Of a stretch of 26,936 bases of DNA, positions 6,392 through 13,581 are shown piece after piece. The translations under genes and the position numbers were made by a program. The notes under the pieces were generated by a model. It did no database searches. It saw only the letters and a list, made by a program, of their open reading frames with translations, and was not told where the DNA came from. Numbering within the stretch: the first letter of the stretch is position 1; every line of letters begins with the position of its first letter. This DNA is from a virus. Location of the stretch: IMG/VR virus record IMGVR_UViG_3300038701_003104, positions 1-26,936 of that record; one strand, given 5' to 3'.

Positions 6392-6669
6392 TGTTTTAAA
6401 ATTACTTGTCCGCAACATTCACAAATTTCGTTACTGCCATCACTGCCATTTACAATTTCTCCAGAACGATTATTCTTATAATTGTAGAGAAAAAATATAA
6501 CTCCGTTTAAACCAGTTCCTAAAAGATATCCTATCATCATTATTAATATTTCCTTGTTTTCAGCTGGAATACTAACAATGAAAAGTAGAAACCCCATAGA
6601 GTAAGAACAAAAAGCTATTATTATTGCTAATGTATTAGCCGTTTTCATTTTCATTGGATTATTTTTCAT
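6388..6669 (-). CDS. holin-like membrane protein with C-terminal Cys cluster (93 aa)
   Basis: Two hydrophobic helices (about residues 11-33, ANTLAIIIAFCSYSMGFLLF, and about 40-62, ILIMMIGYLLGTGLNGVIFF) are joined by a short charged loop, and then a polar tail ends in ICECCGQVILKQ. Size, two-helix topology and position directly before the amidase fit a holin or antiholin. The CxCC end is unusual and might bind metal. Its start overlaps the previous gene by four bases. Confidence 0.75.
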   Translation of the reverse strand: MKNNPMKMKTANTLAIIIAFCSYSMGFLLFIVSIPAENKEILIMMIGYLLGTGLNGVIFFLYNYKNNRSGEIVNGSDGSNEICECCGQVILKQ

Positions 6670-6869
6670 TTCTTAGGCTTATTTTTTCTGTTATCCTTTA
6701 TCTCAATCACCTTATATACAGTGTAAACTATTGATACTGCCAATAATATAATTTGTAGAATATCTTTTACATTAGTAAAGCTTACTCCAAGAGCAAAAAC
6801 ATTTAAAAATGCAATTTTGTATTCTTCAGAATGTCTGTCTATATGTTGTAATAGCTCAAAAAGCATCAT
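6666..6869 (-). CDS. small membrane protein, possible holin/antiholin (67 aa)
   Basis: A short N-terminal amphipathic helix is followed by a hydrophobic stretch at about residues 22-55 (FLNVFALGVSFTNVKDILQI, then ILLAVSIVYTVYKVI) and a basic tail DNRKNKPKK. It lies between the head-completion gene and the second membrane protein, with four-base overlaps on both sides, as part of the lysis cassette. With the next gene it could form a holin pair. I cannot tell which is holin and which is antiholin. Confidence 0.7.
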   Translation of the reverse strand: MMLFELLQHIDRHSEEYKIAFLNVFALGVSFTNVKDILQIILLAVSIVYTVYKVIEIKDNRKNKPKK

Positions 6870-7390
6870 TGTATAACATGGGTTTTAAATGTTCTGTTTG
6901 ATTTCGGTTTGCAATCTTTAATACATCTCTTATAAATTGGATACTGGTCAATATTTCTTTCTAAGAATAGTTGTATTTTGGCAAAAAGCTTATTGGCTTC
7001 AATTCGGTTTTTTTCCTTATAGTCTTTTCTTTCCTGAAAGCTTAAAGCCTCTGAGTGTGGGTTTACTTTATGGACAAATCCATGGGATGTACTTGAGACA
7101 TTTGAATTCATCACAAATCTCGCATAGGTGAAGTAAGCAATCACATCTTTAAGGCCTCTGAAATTGTATATCTTACTTTCATATTCATAAGAACCGCCTT
7201 CTAAAAGCTTTGTGATTTCAGGATTATCTGTCTCTGAATAAAAAATTTTATAAAAAAACTCTTCGCAAAACAATTCTTGAATATCAAATTCGATTGCTTC
7301 TCTGATGTATTTATCAAAATCTGTATTATCAAACCCGATAGCGATTTGAAATAAGTTTGAAACGTAAGCTTTTTCTATTTTTAAATCCAT
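6866..7390 (-). CDS. head-completion/connector protein (174 aa)
   Basis: A helical protein beginning with a pattern common to Bacteroidota phage connector proteins: a short beta start, then FDKYIREAIEFDIQELFCEE and a region GLKDVIAYFTYARFVMNSNV before a Glu/Lys-rich C-terminal helix. I recognise it as resembling the DUF6712-type family found next to portals in these phages, from memory and without a search. It lies two bases after the portal stop, the expected place for a head-tail connector. Confidence 0.65.
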   Translation of the reverse strand: MDLKIEKAYVSNLFQIAIGFDNTDFDKYIREAIEFDIQELFCEEFFYKIFYSETDNPEITKLLEGGSYEYESKIYNFRGLKDVIAYFTYARFVMNSNVSSTSHGFVHKVNPHSEALSFQERKDYKEKNRIEANKLFAKIQLFLERNIDQYPIYKRCIKDCKPKSNRTFKTHVIQ

Positions 7391-7392
7391 TG

Positions 7393-8553
7393 CTATTGAT
7401 TTACAGTACCATCATCAAGTAGCTTATACTGCTTAATACTCCAATTCTGACTTGGATTAATATTATCCTTATAATTTTTGAATAATTCCTTAAATAGAAT
7501 TTCAACCATTTCTTTATCCCTGGCAATTGAAGCGTTATAAATAGCCTGTGCTTTGATTAAATCTTCTCCTGAGGTATTTCCTAACTTACCGGAAACATAA
7601 TCCATTAATTGAGGTGGTATGTTTTTGTGCGCTTTTCTGATGAAGTTAGAGGATGATTCTTCAAAGTGCTTGTACTTATCTGATTTTACGTCAGACTTGA
7701 TTTCATCAATTTTTAAAGAACCGTTCTGATCAACTTCATCCCATTCATCCTCTAATACCAATTTTGAGGAAGCATTCTTCAGCCCTGATATGCTTTTAAT
7801 GTTTTTATGAAATTCGTCAAAGTCTTCCTTGCTTTCAAATGGCTTGTGTCTTATAATGTGAGCGTTTTCAAAATTTCTTTTAACCGTAGCAGAATAGTAC
7901 TGGCCTAGATGATGTTCTACATCTGCAAAGAAATAAGCCTTCTCCAACATAGACACTGAATAGTGATACTTATCAGAAAATTTAAAATACATGATCTGCC
8001 CTTTATAGTTCTGCCATCCACCATCACGCTCAACTTGTTTATCTATGATGTCGGGGTCAGGGTTATAAGCGTCATAAACTTTTATGCAATCGTCTTTTGG
8101 CTTTAACCATTTAGACCAGCCCTCGGAAGAAACAACAATCTTTCCGGAGTAATCTTCTGAATCTGCTTTACCTAATCGACACAAGGTATATGGAACGACT
8201 TCAAAGGAAGTCTTTTCATAATTTGCGTTATAACCAACATGAATAAAAACGCCCTGGTGTCTTGATAATGATTCTTCTAATGAATACAGTAGGTGATTAG
8301 GGTTTTTGAAATACCAAAGCTTATCAGATAGATTTACGTTTGACAAATCAACTTCAAAACCACCACCAACTAAAAATGAGCCATAAATCCATGCGGCCTG
8401 GCCTGCAGAAGGAGATGAATCATATAAGTTTTCTATAACTATAGGACGCAAATTGTCCTCTCCATTAAAGATTATTCCTAATGATTTATTGAAAACCTCA
8501 CGTTTGGTGTTGGTTTCATTGTATGGATCTATGACCTCACTTCTTAATTTCAT
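7393..8553 (-). CDS. phage portal protein (386 aa)
   Basis: Features shared with small portal proteins are an N-terminal part with YDSSPSAGQAAWIYGSFLVG, a beta-rich wing (FIHVGYNANYEKTSFEVVPY), the GGWQNYKGQIMYFKFSDKYHYS segment, and a C-terminal stem/crown helix region (IPPQLMDYVSGKLGNTSGED). The portal forms the dodecameric ring through which terminase packages DNA. It lies between two small head genes and, unusually, downstream of the major capsid gene. Length is at the short end for the family. Confidence 0.78.
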   Translation of the reverse strand: MKLRSEVIDPYNETNTKREVFNKSLGIIFNGEDNLRPIVIENLYDSSPSAGQAAWIYGSFLVGGGFEVDLSNVNLSDKLWYFKNPNHLLYSLEESLSRHQGVFIHVGYNANYEKTSFEVVPYTLCRLGKADSEDYSGKIVVSSEGWSKWLKPKDDCIKVYDAYNPDPDIIDKQVERDGGWQNYKGQIMYFKFSDKYHYSVSMLEKAYFFADVEHHLGQYYSATVKRNFENAHIIRHKPFESKEDFDEFHKNIKSISGLKNASSKLVLEDEWDEVDQNGSLKIDEIKSDVKSDKYKHFEESSSNFIRKAHKNIPPQLMDYVSGKLGNTSGEDLIKAQAIYNASIARDKEMVEILFKELFKNYKDNINPSQNWSIKQYKLLDDGTVNQ

Positions 8554-8566
8554 TTATTAAAAGGGT

Positions 8567-9169
8567 TTACTCTTTTGTAAATTCTTCTGGATATTCAGCT
8601 TTCAAGATAGCTTTAATAGAGCCATCTTTTTTAAGCAATGAATAATCGTGTCCTAGCTTTTCAACAATTTCTTCTAATTGCTTCCAGTGCAAATCCTCAA
8701 GCTCTGCTTTTCTATCATTCAATGTTGGCTTTTCAACATTTTCAGTCTCAACCTCAGTTTCAACATTTTCACTTGTTTTAGGTTTCCACCCTTTTGGAAG
8801 TTTGACAAAAAGAACCTTTCGATTAGGATTCTGATCAAGAATTTCTTTTGCGACTTTATCTGTCAAATTGTGGGCTGAATAGCTTTTGCCTTTGTGTCTT
8901 ATCAAGGCTCCACCTTTTAATTGAAATTCTTGCTTTGCTGTTTTTTTAGTTTCGGTACTCATGATTTTTTGATTTTTAAGAAAAGATTGAACATTTCTGA
9001 TGTAATCATCTTGGTTATAAGGACAGGAAGAACAAACAGAACCTAGCTTTTCTTTGTGAATTTGATGTATGTATTTTAAATAAGGAATTCCAGCATCATT
9101 TCTACCAAACTTGATATCTTGAATACTGGAAGTCTTTATAAAGGTCAATATGGACTTATCGATGTCCAT
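8567..9169 (-). CDS. phage head-region protein with CxxCP motif (200 aa)
   Basis: Two parts are visible. The N-terminal part (about 1-68) ends in the motif VCSSCPYNQDDYIRNVQSFL. The second part (from about 69, MSTETKK) is charged, with a central GGALIRHKGKSYSAHNLTDK region and a C-terminal SAP/Rho-N-like helix pair (ELEDLHWKQLEEIVEKLGHD). An internal ATG at residue 69 could yield a second product. It lies between the capsid-associated gene and the portal, so it is probably a minor head or assembly protein. No firm family. Confidence 0.65.
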   Translation of the reverse strand: MDIDKSILTFIKTSSIQDIKFGRNDAGIPYLKYIHQIHKEKLGSVCSSCPYNQDDYIRNVQSFLKNQKIMSTETKKTAKQEFQLKGGALIRHKGKSYSAHNLTDKVAKEILDQNPNRKVLFVKLPKGWKPKTSENVETEVETENVEKPTLNDRKAELEDLHWKQLEEIVEKLGHDYSLLKKDGSIKAILKAEYPEEFTKE

Positions 9170-9174
9170 TTCAA

Positions 9175-9762
9175 TTAAGCTGGTACAAATAAGTTTGTAC
9201 TTATAAAATCTGCTGCAGTAGTAGGAGTTACTGAGTTGTAAAACAACTTAATTCCTGTCGCTTCTTCTTCGCCTTCTTTTGTGGCAACCACAAAATTTCT
9301 GGTTCCTGAATTCTCAGCTGAATTATAGTCATCTGCACTGGCTACCATTCCAGATTCAAATCCTACAACTTCATAAGCTAATTCTCCAGACTCACCTTTG
9401 TCTATTTTCTCAACAATAGTTACAACTCGGTTTCCTTCAACAATTTTCTGAAGTTCTTCACGAACTTCAGGACCGTTGTATAATGGAGTGAACTCATCAG
9501 TATGGATATAACCATTTCCAAAATCTCCTACTGATAAGGCATGGTTGACTCTGTGTGATCTGTCATTACCCTCAGCTTGATAGATTTTAGCACCGTCTTT
9601 TAATACCAAAGTTTCAATCACAGTATTATTGTGAGCCAACTGACTAGCTTCAAAATCTATGTCTTCATAGTTGAGATAGAATTTTTTTAAAATCCCAGCT
9701 TTTGGTTTCACTCCACATTTACGAGCGAAATTATTTGCTAATAGTGTTACGCAATCTGCCAT
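9175..9762 (-). CDS. virion protein, possible tail-tube or decoration protein (195 aa)
   Basis: I choose ATG 9762 (MADCVTLLANNFARK), which leaves the hairpin 9779-9814 fully in the leader; an upstream in-frame start at 9789 would begin inside that hairpin. The protein is beta-rich, with repeated strand patterns (NTVIETLVLKDGAKIYQAEG, AYEVVGFESGMVASADDYNS, RNFVVATKEGEEEATGIKLF) of the kind found in tail-tube and capsid-decoration proteins. No other tail-tube candidate is obvious in this window. It directly follows the major capsid gene. Structural role likely; exact role open. Confidence 0.65.
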   Translation of the reverse strand: MADCVTLLANNFARKCGVKPKAGILKKFYLNYEDIDFEASQLAHNNTVIETLVLKDGAKIYQAEGNDRSHRVNHALSVGDFGNGYIHTDEFTPLYNGPEVREELQKIVEGNRVVTIVEKIDKGESGELAYEVVGFESGMVASADDYNSAENSGTRNFVVATKEGEEEATGIKLFYNSVTPTTAADFISTNLFVPA

Positions 9763-9778
9763 GTTTATATGTTTTATA

Positions 9779-9814
9779 TTGGGAAGCATCGGCTTTTAGC
9801 TCGACACTTCCCAA
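9779..9814 (-). promoter_or_regulatory. intergenic hairpin after the major capsid gene
   Basis: TTGGGAAG (9779-9786) and CTTCCCAA (9807-9814) form a perfect 8-bp stem with a 20-base loop between the capsid stop (9819) and the next start (9762). On the minus strand the stem is followed by TATAAAAC, not a strong T-run. It is better read as a leaky terminator, attenuator or processing site than a full stop. Confidence 0.6.
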
Positions 9815-9818
9815 AAGA

Positions 9819-10880
9819 TTAAATAGCTGCTTTAAAATCGAATGGATTTGGAATTTTGAAATCCATCATATAGTTGGCTTTGATATAGAAATGCTCATCA
9901 TCTCCACCAATATATTCAAACGTCATATCAGTCAAGCTTCTCACATCATCCACACCAATTTGAAGGTTGGATTTGTCAGTGTGAATTGCAAAGTGAACTG
10001 GCTCACCTACACCTGGGTCGCCTGTTACTGCTTCAATATCGTTCTTTCTCCAACGGTCAAAACCTTGAGTAAATACGATAGGAGCACCGGCACGGCTTAA
10101 TCTTCCCTGACCATTCAAAATTCTGTTTACTGAAGTTTCAACCCCAGCACCAGCAAGGTCTTCGAAGTAATCCTCGTAATTTTGATAAAGCTTACCATTA
10201 CACAAGATTTGACCTTGGTCAAACGCTACATCTCTCGTTAGCTGTCTGAATAAATCCTTAGAATATTCAGCAGAAAGAGCATAAGGGTCTGCCTGTGTGT
10301 TTGCAGACAATTCTACAAAATTGTCAGTAAGAGCTCCAACAGTTGTGAAGTACTGAAGAGTTGGGATAAGCCCTTTTGGTATGATATTGTAGAATTCTGC
10401 TTTTGCCGGGTCAATAAGATATCCAGCTGTTGCAATATCTTCATTTGCCAACAAGGCTATTCTTAGCATATCTGCCTTTACAGCCTCTGAAACAAAATCA
10501 TAAATAAATTTCATGAATTCAGTTTCGCCTAGATCTTTGATGGCATAGCCATTTTTAAGACCCCATTGAGTAAAAAAGCCCATAAAATCAGTATAGCAAT
10601 ACTTGATTTTAATTTCTGCTAATTTGGGATTCCACTTTTGTGAAATTGCTGGCATATCAGGGTTAAGTGCATTACCACCACAACCTTGAGATGCACGAGT
10701 GATGTACTCAGGAGTTTTGGCAGCAGCAACTTGCTGACCGCCTTTAATGCCTGGTACTATTGTGAACAATTCAGAGGCTTCTTCATAAAGTACCTTTGAC
10801 TTAATGATTTCAGAAGTTTGCTCGATTAACCGATCGTCGGTATTTAATTCCGTGAAAATTGTTTTAATATCTACTGCCAT
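9819..10880 (-). CDS. major capsid protein (353 aa)
   Basis: The composition and strand/helix pattern fit an HK97-fold capsid protein: an N-terminal helical arm (FTELNTDDRLIEQTSEIIKS), a long spine-helix region (FMKFIYDFVSEAVKADMLRI), a central domain with a Gly/Asn-rich loop and a C-terminal strand region (HFYIKANYMMDFKIPNPFDF). It starts two bases after the protease/scaffold gene, the standard arrangement, and is followed by a hairpin that could limit transcription of the genes downstream. Residue-level family assignment was not possible; context is the strongest support. Confidence 0.82.
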   Translation of the reverse strand: MAVDIKTIFTELNTDDRLIEQTSEIIKSKVLYEEASELFTIVPGIKGGQQVAAAKTPEYITRASQGCGGNALNPDMPAISQKWNPKLAEIKIKYCYTDFMGFFTQWGLKNGYAIKDLGETEFMKFIYDFVSEAVKADMLRIALLANEDIATAGYLIDPAKAEFYNIIPKGLIPTLQYFTTVGALTDNFVELSANTQADPYALSAEYSKDLFRQLTRDVAFDQGQILCNGKLYQNYEDYFEDLAGAGVETSVNRILNGQGRLSRAGAPIVFTQGFDRWRKNDIEAVTGDPGVGEPVHFAIHTDKSNLQIGVDDVRSLTDMTFEYIGGDDEHFYIKANYMMDFKIPNPFDFKAAI

Positions 10881-10882
10881 GA

Positions 10883-12088
10883 CTAATCTTGTTTTTTAGC
10901 GTCCAATTCAGCTTGCATTTTCTCAAACAAGCTTTGACCGCCTTTAGGGTTCTTATTTTGTTCTCCTTTTGGAGGGTTAAACTGTTTTGAAGTGATTTGC
11001 TTTCCAAACTTGTTGAGTCTGGTGTCCTGTTCTTTAAACTTATCAGTTAGAAACTCTAAGCTTTTTGAAACATCTTTAGCAAAAGCATCAAACTTATCTG
11101 ATAAGTCTTTTACAGAATTCTCATCCTGTTCGCCTTCACCATCGCCTTCGCCACCATCATCAGCAGGAAGAATTTCTGTAATCCTTCCACCATCGGTTAC
11201 GACTGTGCGTCCATCGTTAAGCAAGTGATTGTCATCTGGAACTGGTGCTCCATCAGCATCACGAACTTCATCGCCAACCTGTGGAGTTTCATTGTCGGTA
11301 ACAACCGTAACAACATCACCGGTAGCAAGTGTTAAGTCGACATCGAAAGTTTCATCTTTCTCTTTTTTGCCGAACTTTTCTTTCATCTTTTTGAATAGGT
11401 CCATATTAGAATTTATTGATTTGCGTTTTTGGTAGGCCTCATATCTGTCAAAGAAGTCAGAAACTACATCCGGCTTATTTGCTACGATATCAAACACTTC
11501 AGGATTTTCATCGAGAAACTGAGTCATGATAACTCCAAAGTCATCATTTGAAGAAAATAAAGCATCGGTCGCGGCTGGATCATCGACTAAATCAGAAGCT
11601 AAAAGAGAATGCAAAACTTTAACTGTTTGCCATTCCTTTTCGCCTTTATCATTTTTTATCTCATTTTCATATTCATCAGCCATTATGACAATAGAATTCC
11701 CGAACATATCAGCGTTGTTTTCTGCCATGTCCATGATGTAGTCAAACATCTTAATACCTTTGCCTTCGACTTCTGTTTTCTTTGTAATAGGGTCAAGCGT
11801 TAAATCGGCATAAACCTTTCTTTCTTTAACTCTGAAATTGGTATATCTACCAACATAAGTTCCTAAAGAAGAAGCACACATGTTTGGGTGTCCAAAACGA
11901 GACTTGACGCCTTGGGGTTGCTCGTTACCTTTTTCAACTAAGTCACTTAGGAACTTCTCATCAAAAAATGATGAATTCTTATTCCTGCCATACTTAGCAA
12001 TTTCAACACCGCTTAAGATTCCTTTCTCTCGGTCAACATTATTTGGTGATGAGAAATTAGGTAAAGATTTAAAGCTTGTTTTCTTCAT
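10883..12088 (-). CDS. prohead protease fused to scaffold-like region (401 aa)
   Basis: The N-terminal half (about 1-180) resembles phage head-maturation serine proteases. It has a His in VKSRFGHPNM (H67), a Ser in MFGNSIVIM (S132) and the trailer HSLLASDLVDDPAATDALF, which is common in GpO-like proteases. From about residue 215 the protein becomes acidic and low in complexity (GDGEGEQDE), followed by a predicted coiled coil (VKDLSDKFDAFAKDVSKSLE) and a Gln/Lys-rich end, as expected for an internal scaffold. It opens the head/lysis transcription block, and its ATG is two bases from the palindrome at 12091-12107. Catalytic residues are proposed by position and should be treated as tentative. 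Confidence 0.75.
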   Translation of the reverse strand: MKKTSFKSLPNFSSPNNVDREKGILSGVEIAKYGRNKNSSFFDEKFLSDLVEKGNEQPQGVKSRFGHPNMCASSLGTYVGRYTNFRVKERKVYADLTLDPITKKTEVEGKGIKMFDYIMDMAENNADMFGNSIVIMADEYENEIKNDKGEKEWQTVKVLHSLLASDLVDDPAATDALFSSNDDFGVIMTQFLDENPEVFDIVANKPDVVSDFFDRYEAYQKRKSINSNMDLFKKMKEKFGKKEKDETFDVDLTLATGDVVTVVTDNETPQVGDEVRDADGAPVPDDNHLLNDGRTVVTDGGRITEILPADDGGEGDGEGEQDENSVKDLSDKFDAFAKDVSKSLEFLTDKFKEQDTRLNKFGKQITSKQFNPPKGEQNKNPKGGQSLFEKMQAELDAKKQD

Positions 12089-12090
12089 AT

Positions 12091-12107
12091 GTAATATAAT
12101 ATATTAC
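12091..12107. promoter_or_regulatory. late-block palindrome, copy 1 (exact)
   Basis: GTAATATAATATATTAC is a perfect 8-1-8 palindrome, placed two bases before the ATG of the protease/scaffold gene. A second palindrome, TTACTTT-TTT-AAAGTAA (12104-12120), overlaps it. Because the site touches the start codon, it could act as operator, promoter core or mRNA hairpin. Confidence 0.75.
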
Positions 12108-12179
12108 TTTTTTAAAGTAACAAAGTTAATTGCAAAGGCTACTTTAAAATGGTTAAGCTTTTTTGACTAAATTTGAGTT

Positions 12180-12452
12180 ATGGTAACATTTGCTTTGATA
12201 ATACTTTTTGGTTGTACAGCTTATGTCTTAATAAAGCTGTGGATAAAAGCTGTTAACTGGATTTTTGGGTACACACCAAAAGGCAAAAATCCTTATATCG
12301 ATGCTCATAAGAGAAAGTTTAAAAATGATAGGGATTATGAAGAATACTTGAAATGGCTTAATACCGACCAAAGGAGAGATATTCCATTTGAAAAGGTTAA
12401 GACCAAGAGAGATGCTGAATTTGAGAAGGCCTTTAAAGACACAATTAAATGA
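12180..12452 (+). CDS. small membrane protein of a plus-strand cassette (90 aa)
   Basis: One N-terminal membrane helix (VTFALIILFGCTAYVLIKLW, about residues 2-24) is followed by a highly charged, probably cytoplasmic tail (RKFKNDRDYEEYLKWLNTDQ, then FEKAFKDTIK). It is transcribed against all surrounding late genes. A TAAATTTG box (TAnnTTTG) lies just upstream of the ATG, which would give a very short leader. Its stop overlaps the next ATG (ATGA), so the two genes are coupled. The layout fits an independently expressed moron-type gene. Function unknown. Confidence 0.72.
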   Translation: MVTFALIILFGCTAYVLIKLWIKAVNWIFGYTPKGKNPYIDAHKRKFKNDRDYEEYLKWLNTDQRRDIPFEKVKTKRDAEFEKAFKDTIK

Positions 12453-12544
12453 GTTTTTTGGAAATCATAGGAATTGTCGTTGCTCTTGTAATTGGAGCCT
12501 TTATTGTAGATGCAGTTTATAGGAATATGAGGAAGCCGTTTTGA
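12449..12544 (+). CDS. 31-residue single-pass membrane peptide
   Basis: The frame MSFLEIIGIVVALVIGAFIV followed by DAVYRNMRKPF is almost entirely one membrane helix with a short basic tail. It overlaps the 90-residue gene by four bases and ends just before a nested hairpin that probably terminates the transcript. It is likely co-expressed with, and perhaps a partner of, the upstream membrane protein. Confidence 0.6.
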   Translation: MSFLEIIGIVVALVIGAFIVDAVYRNMRKPF

Positions 12545-12720
12545 TAAAAACAGTAAGATTAGTAAGAAATCTTACTGGTACCTTACTGTTTATTTGCATA
12601 TTTCAAAATTGGTATTATCTAAAAACAAAATACCAAAAATGTATTAAATTACTGTATTTCAGTATCTTAATAATACCATTTTACCGACATCGGGAAAATG
12701 GTTGTTCGGGATTTCCGAAT
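12545..12720. other. densely hairpinned non-coding stretch
   Basis: No credible gene. Successive inverted repeats are: AAACAGTAAG/CTTACTGTTT (12548-12557 with 12582-12591) with an inner AGTAAG/CTTACT (12561-12566 with 12571-12576); TTGGTATT/AATACCAA (12609-12616 with 12629-12636), or alternatively TGGTATTAT/ATAATACCA (12610-12618 with 12670-12678); TACTG/CAGTA (12650-12654 with 12660-12664); CCATTTT/AAAATGG (12676-12682 with 12695-12701) with inner CCGA/TCGG; and TTCGG/CCGAA (12705-12709 with 12715-12719). The first probably terminates the plus-strand cassette. Confidence 0.7.
12548..12595 (+). terminator. nested hairpin terminator of the plus-strand cassette
   Basis: A 10-bp outer stem encloses a second 6-bp stem, four bases after the 31-residue gene. 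It is followed by TTTATTT on the plus strand, so it can end the membrane-protein transcript before it runs into the tail genes. Confidence 0.6.
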
Positions 12721-12724
12721 AGCC

Positions 12725-12756
12725 ACAAAAAAAAACGCTCCTTTTGCAAGAGCGTT
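12725..12756 (-). terminator. intrinsic terminator of the small secreted-protein gene
   Basis: AACGCTC (12734-12740) and GAGCGTT (12750-12756) form a 7-bp stem. On the minus strand the stem is followed by a run of T (plus-strand A-run at 12727-12735). It lies about 30 bases beyond the stop at 12789 and separates the tail block from the head block. Confidence 0.85.
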
Positions 12757-12788
12757 TCCAAACTAACTAAATAAAAAATGCTACAAAA

Positions 12789-13112
12789 TTAATTCAAGAT
12801 TTGCCATCCTGGGTCAATATGTAAACTGACCGATTCCGGGTTATCATACAGGCTGTTAATTTCTTTTCTATACAATTTCTTAAACTCTGACCTGATTTTC
12901 CTATACCTGTCCCGCAATCTTTGTTTACGAGTTTTGGGTTTTGGAGTTTGTTCAAAATCAACTTGAAAGTCAACAATATCGAAAGATACTGGTTGAAAAT
13001 CATCTGTGACTTCAATTTTTTGTTTTTGCTCCAGTTCGCCATCTCCTGCGAATGCTGTTGAAGTTGTCATTCCGATCAAAATCAATAAAAAGAGTGATAA
13101 AATATGTTTCAT
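12789..13112 (-). CDS. small predicted secreted protein (107 aa)
   Basis: The N-terminus MKHILSLFLLILIGMTTSTA is a Sec signal peptide with a probable cut at AFA|GDG (about residue 22). The mature part is charged, with KPKTRKQRLRDRYRKIRSEF as a strongly basic helix and an end at DPGWQILN. It forms a unit of its own: the palindrome variant at 13132-13148 upstream and an intrinsic terminator at 12725-12756 downstream. A Sec-exported small protein expressed late might act at the envelope during lysis or block superinfection. No family recognised. Confidence 0.75.
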   Translation of the reverse strand: MKHILSLFLLILIGMTTSTAFAGDGELEQKQKIEVTDDFQPVSFDIVDFQVDFEQTPKPKTRKQRLRDRYRKIRSEFKKLYRKEINSLYDNPESVSLHIDPGWQILN

Positions 13113-13131
13113 GACTGCTAATATAATAAAA

Positions 13132-13148
13132 GTAATATAATATATGAC
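13132..13148. promoter_or_regulatory. late-block palindrome, copy 2 (one mismatch)
   Basis: GTAATATAATATATGAC differs from the exact palindrome at one base. It lies between the stop of the 76-residue gene (overlapping its TAG) and the small secreted-protein gene, 19 bases before that gene's ATG. Confidence 0.7.
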
Positions 13149-13378
13149 TATTTGGATAAATCAGTGACAATTTTTTTGACCGATTGCCAGCTCACCTGAG
13201 GCTTTATTTTTTCAGCAACAATGTAATAAGCATCATACACACCGACACCTTTTTCAATTTCATCTTGATAAAATTCAAATATCTCAATATTTCTTAGCCA
13301 TACTGGATTAACTAAGCCCAGATTGGTCAACTCTTTAATTTGTGATTCTTTTTCTTTCAATCTATCGTATAGCATCAA
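13148..13378 (-). CDS. small conserved-type phage protein (76 aa)
   Basis: Helical protein (MLYDRLKEKESQIKELTNLG, then LVNPVWLRNIEIFEFYQDEI). The end WQSVKKIVTDLSK resembles the recognition helix of a small HTH protein. It overlaps the previous gene by four bases. The arrangement CxxCP protein, small beta protein, small helical protein after the tape measure seems familiar from Bacteroidota phages (memory, not searched). Function unknown. Confidence 0.7.
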   Translation of the reverse strand: MMLYDRLKEKESQIKELTNLGLVNPVWLRNIEIFEFYQDEIEKGVGVYDAYYIVAEKIKPQVSWQSVKKIVTDLSK

Positions 13379-13581
13379 CTATTTTTTTTCAAAATATTCT
13401 TTTCTTTAGAGATTTCAAACTCGTAATGATAAGATTCATTCTCACCGCAGGACAAGGCATAGGATATTGAATTAAGTCTAATGTTTAAGCCAGTAACTAT
13501 TCTTTCATTCTGATCTGTATCAGTTTTTAAATAAACTGTGTCTCCAATATTAAATTTATTCTCTATTAACATCATTACCAT
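13375..13581 (-). CDS. small beta-barrel-like phage protein (68 aa)
   Basis: The sequence FNIGDTVYLKTDTDQNERIV followed by TGLNIRLNSISYALSCGENE shows five short strands with a GDxVYLKTD start, the layout of an SH3-like barrel. Start choice is open between ATG 13581 and ATG 13575; the latter overlaps the upstream stop as TAATG. Probably a small assembly or accessory protein. No function can be given. Confidence 0.7.
   Translation of the reverse strand: MVMMLIENKFNIGDTVYLKTDTDQNERIVTGLNIRLNSISYALSCGENESYHYEFEISKEKNILKKNS

Noticed and set aside
9762-9789. N-terminal extension of the 195-residue virion protein to 9789
   Set aside because: It would start inside the 9779-9814 hairpin, and the downstream ATG at 9762 gives a more natural N-terminus.
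10992-11741. Plus-strand Ser/Thr/Pro-rich frames
   Set aside because: They are antisense to the low-complexity acidic part of the protease/scaffold gene, which produces such frames automatically.
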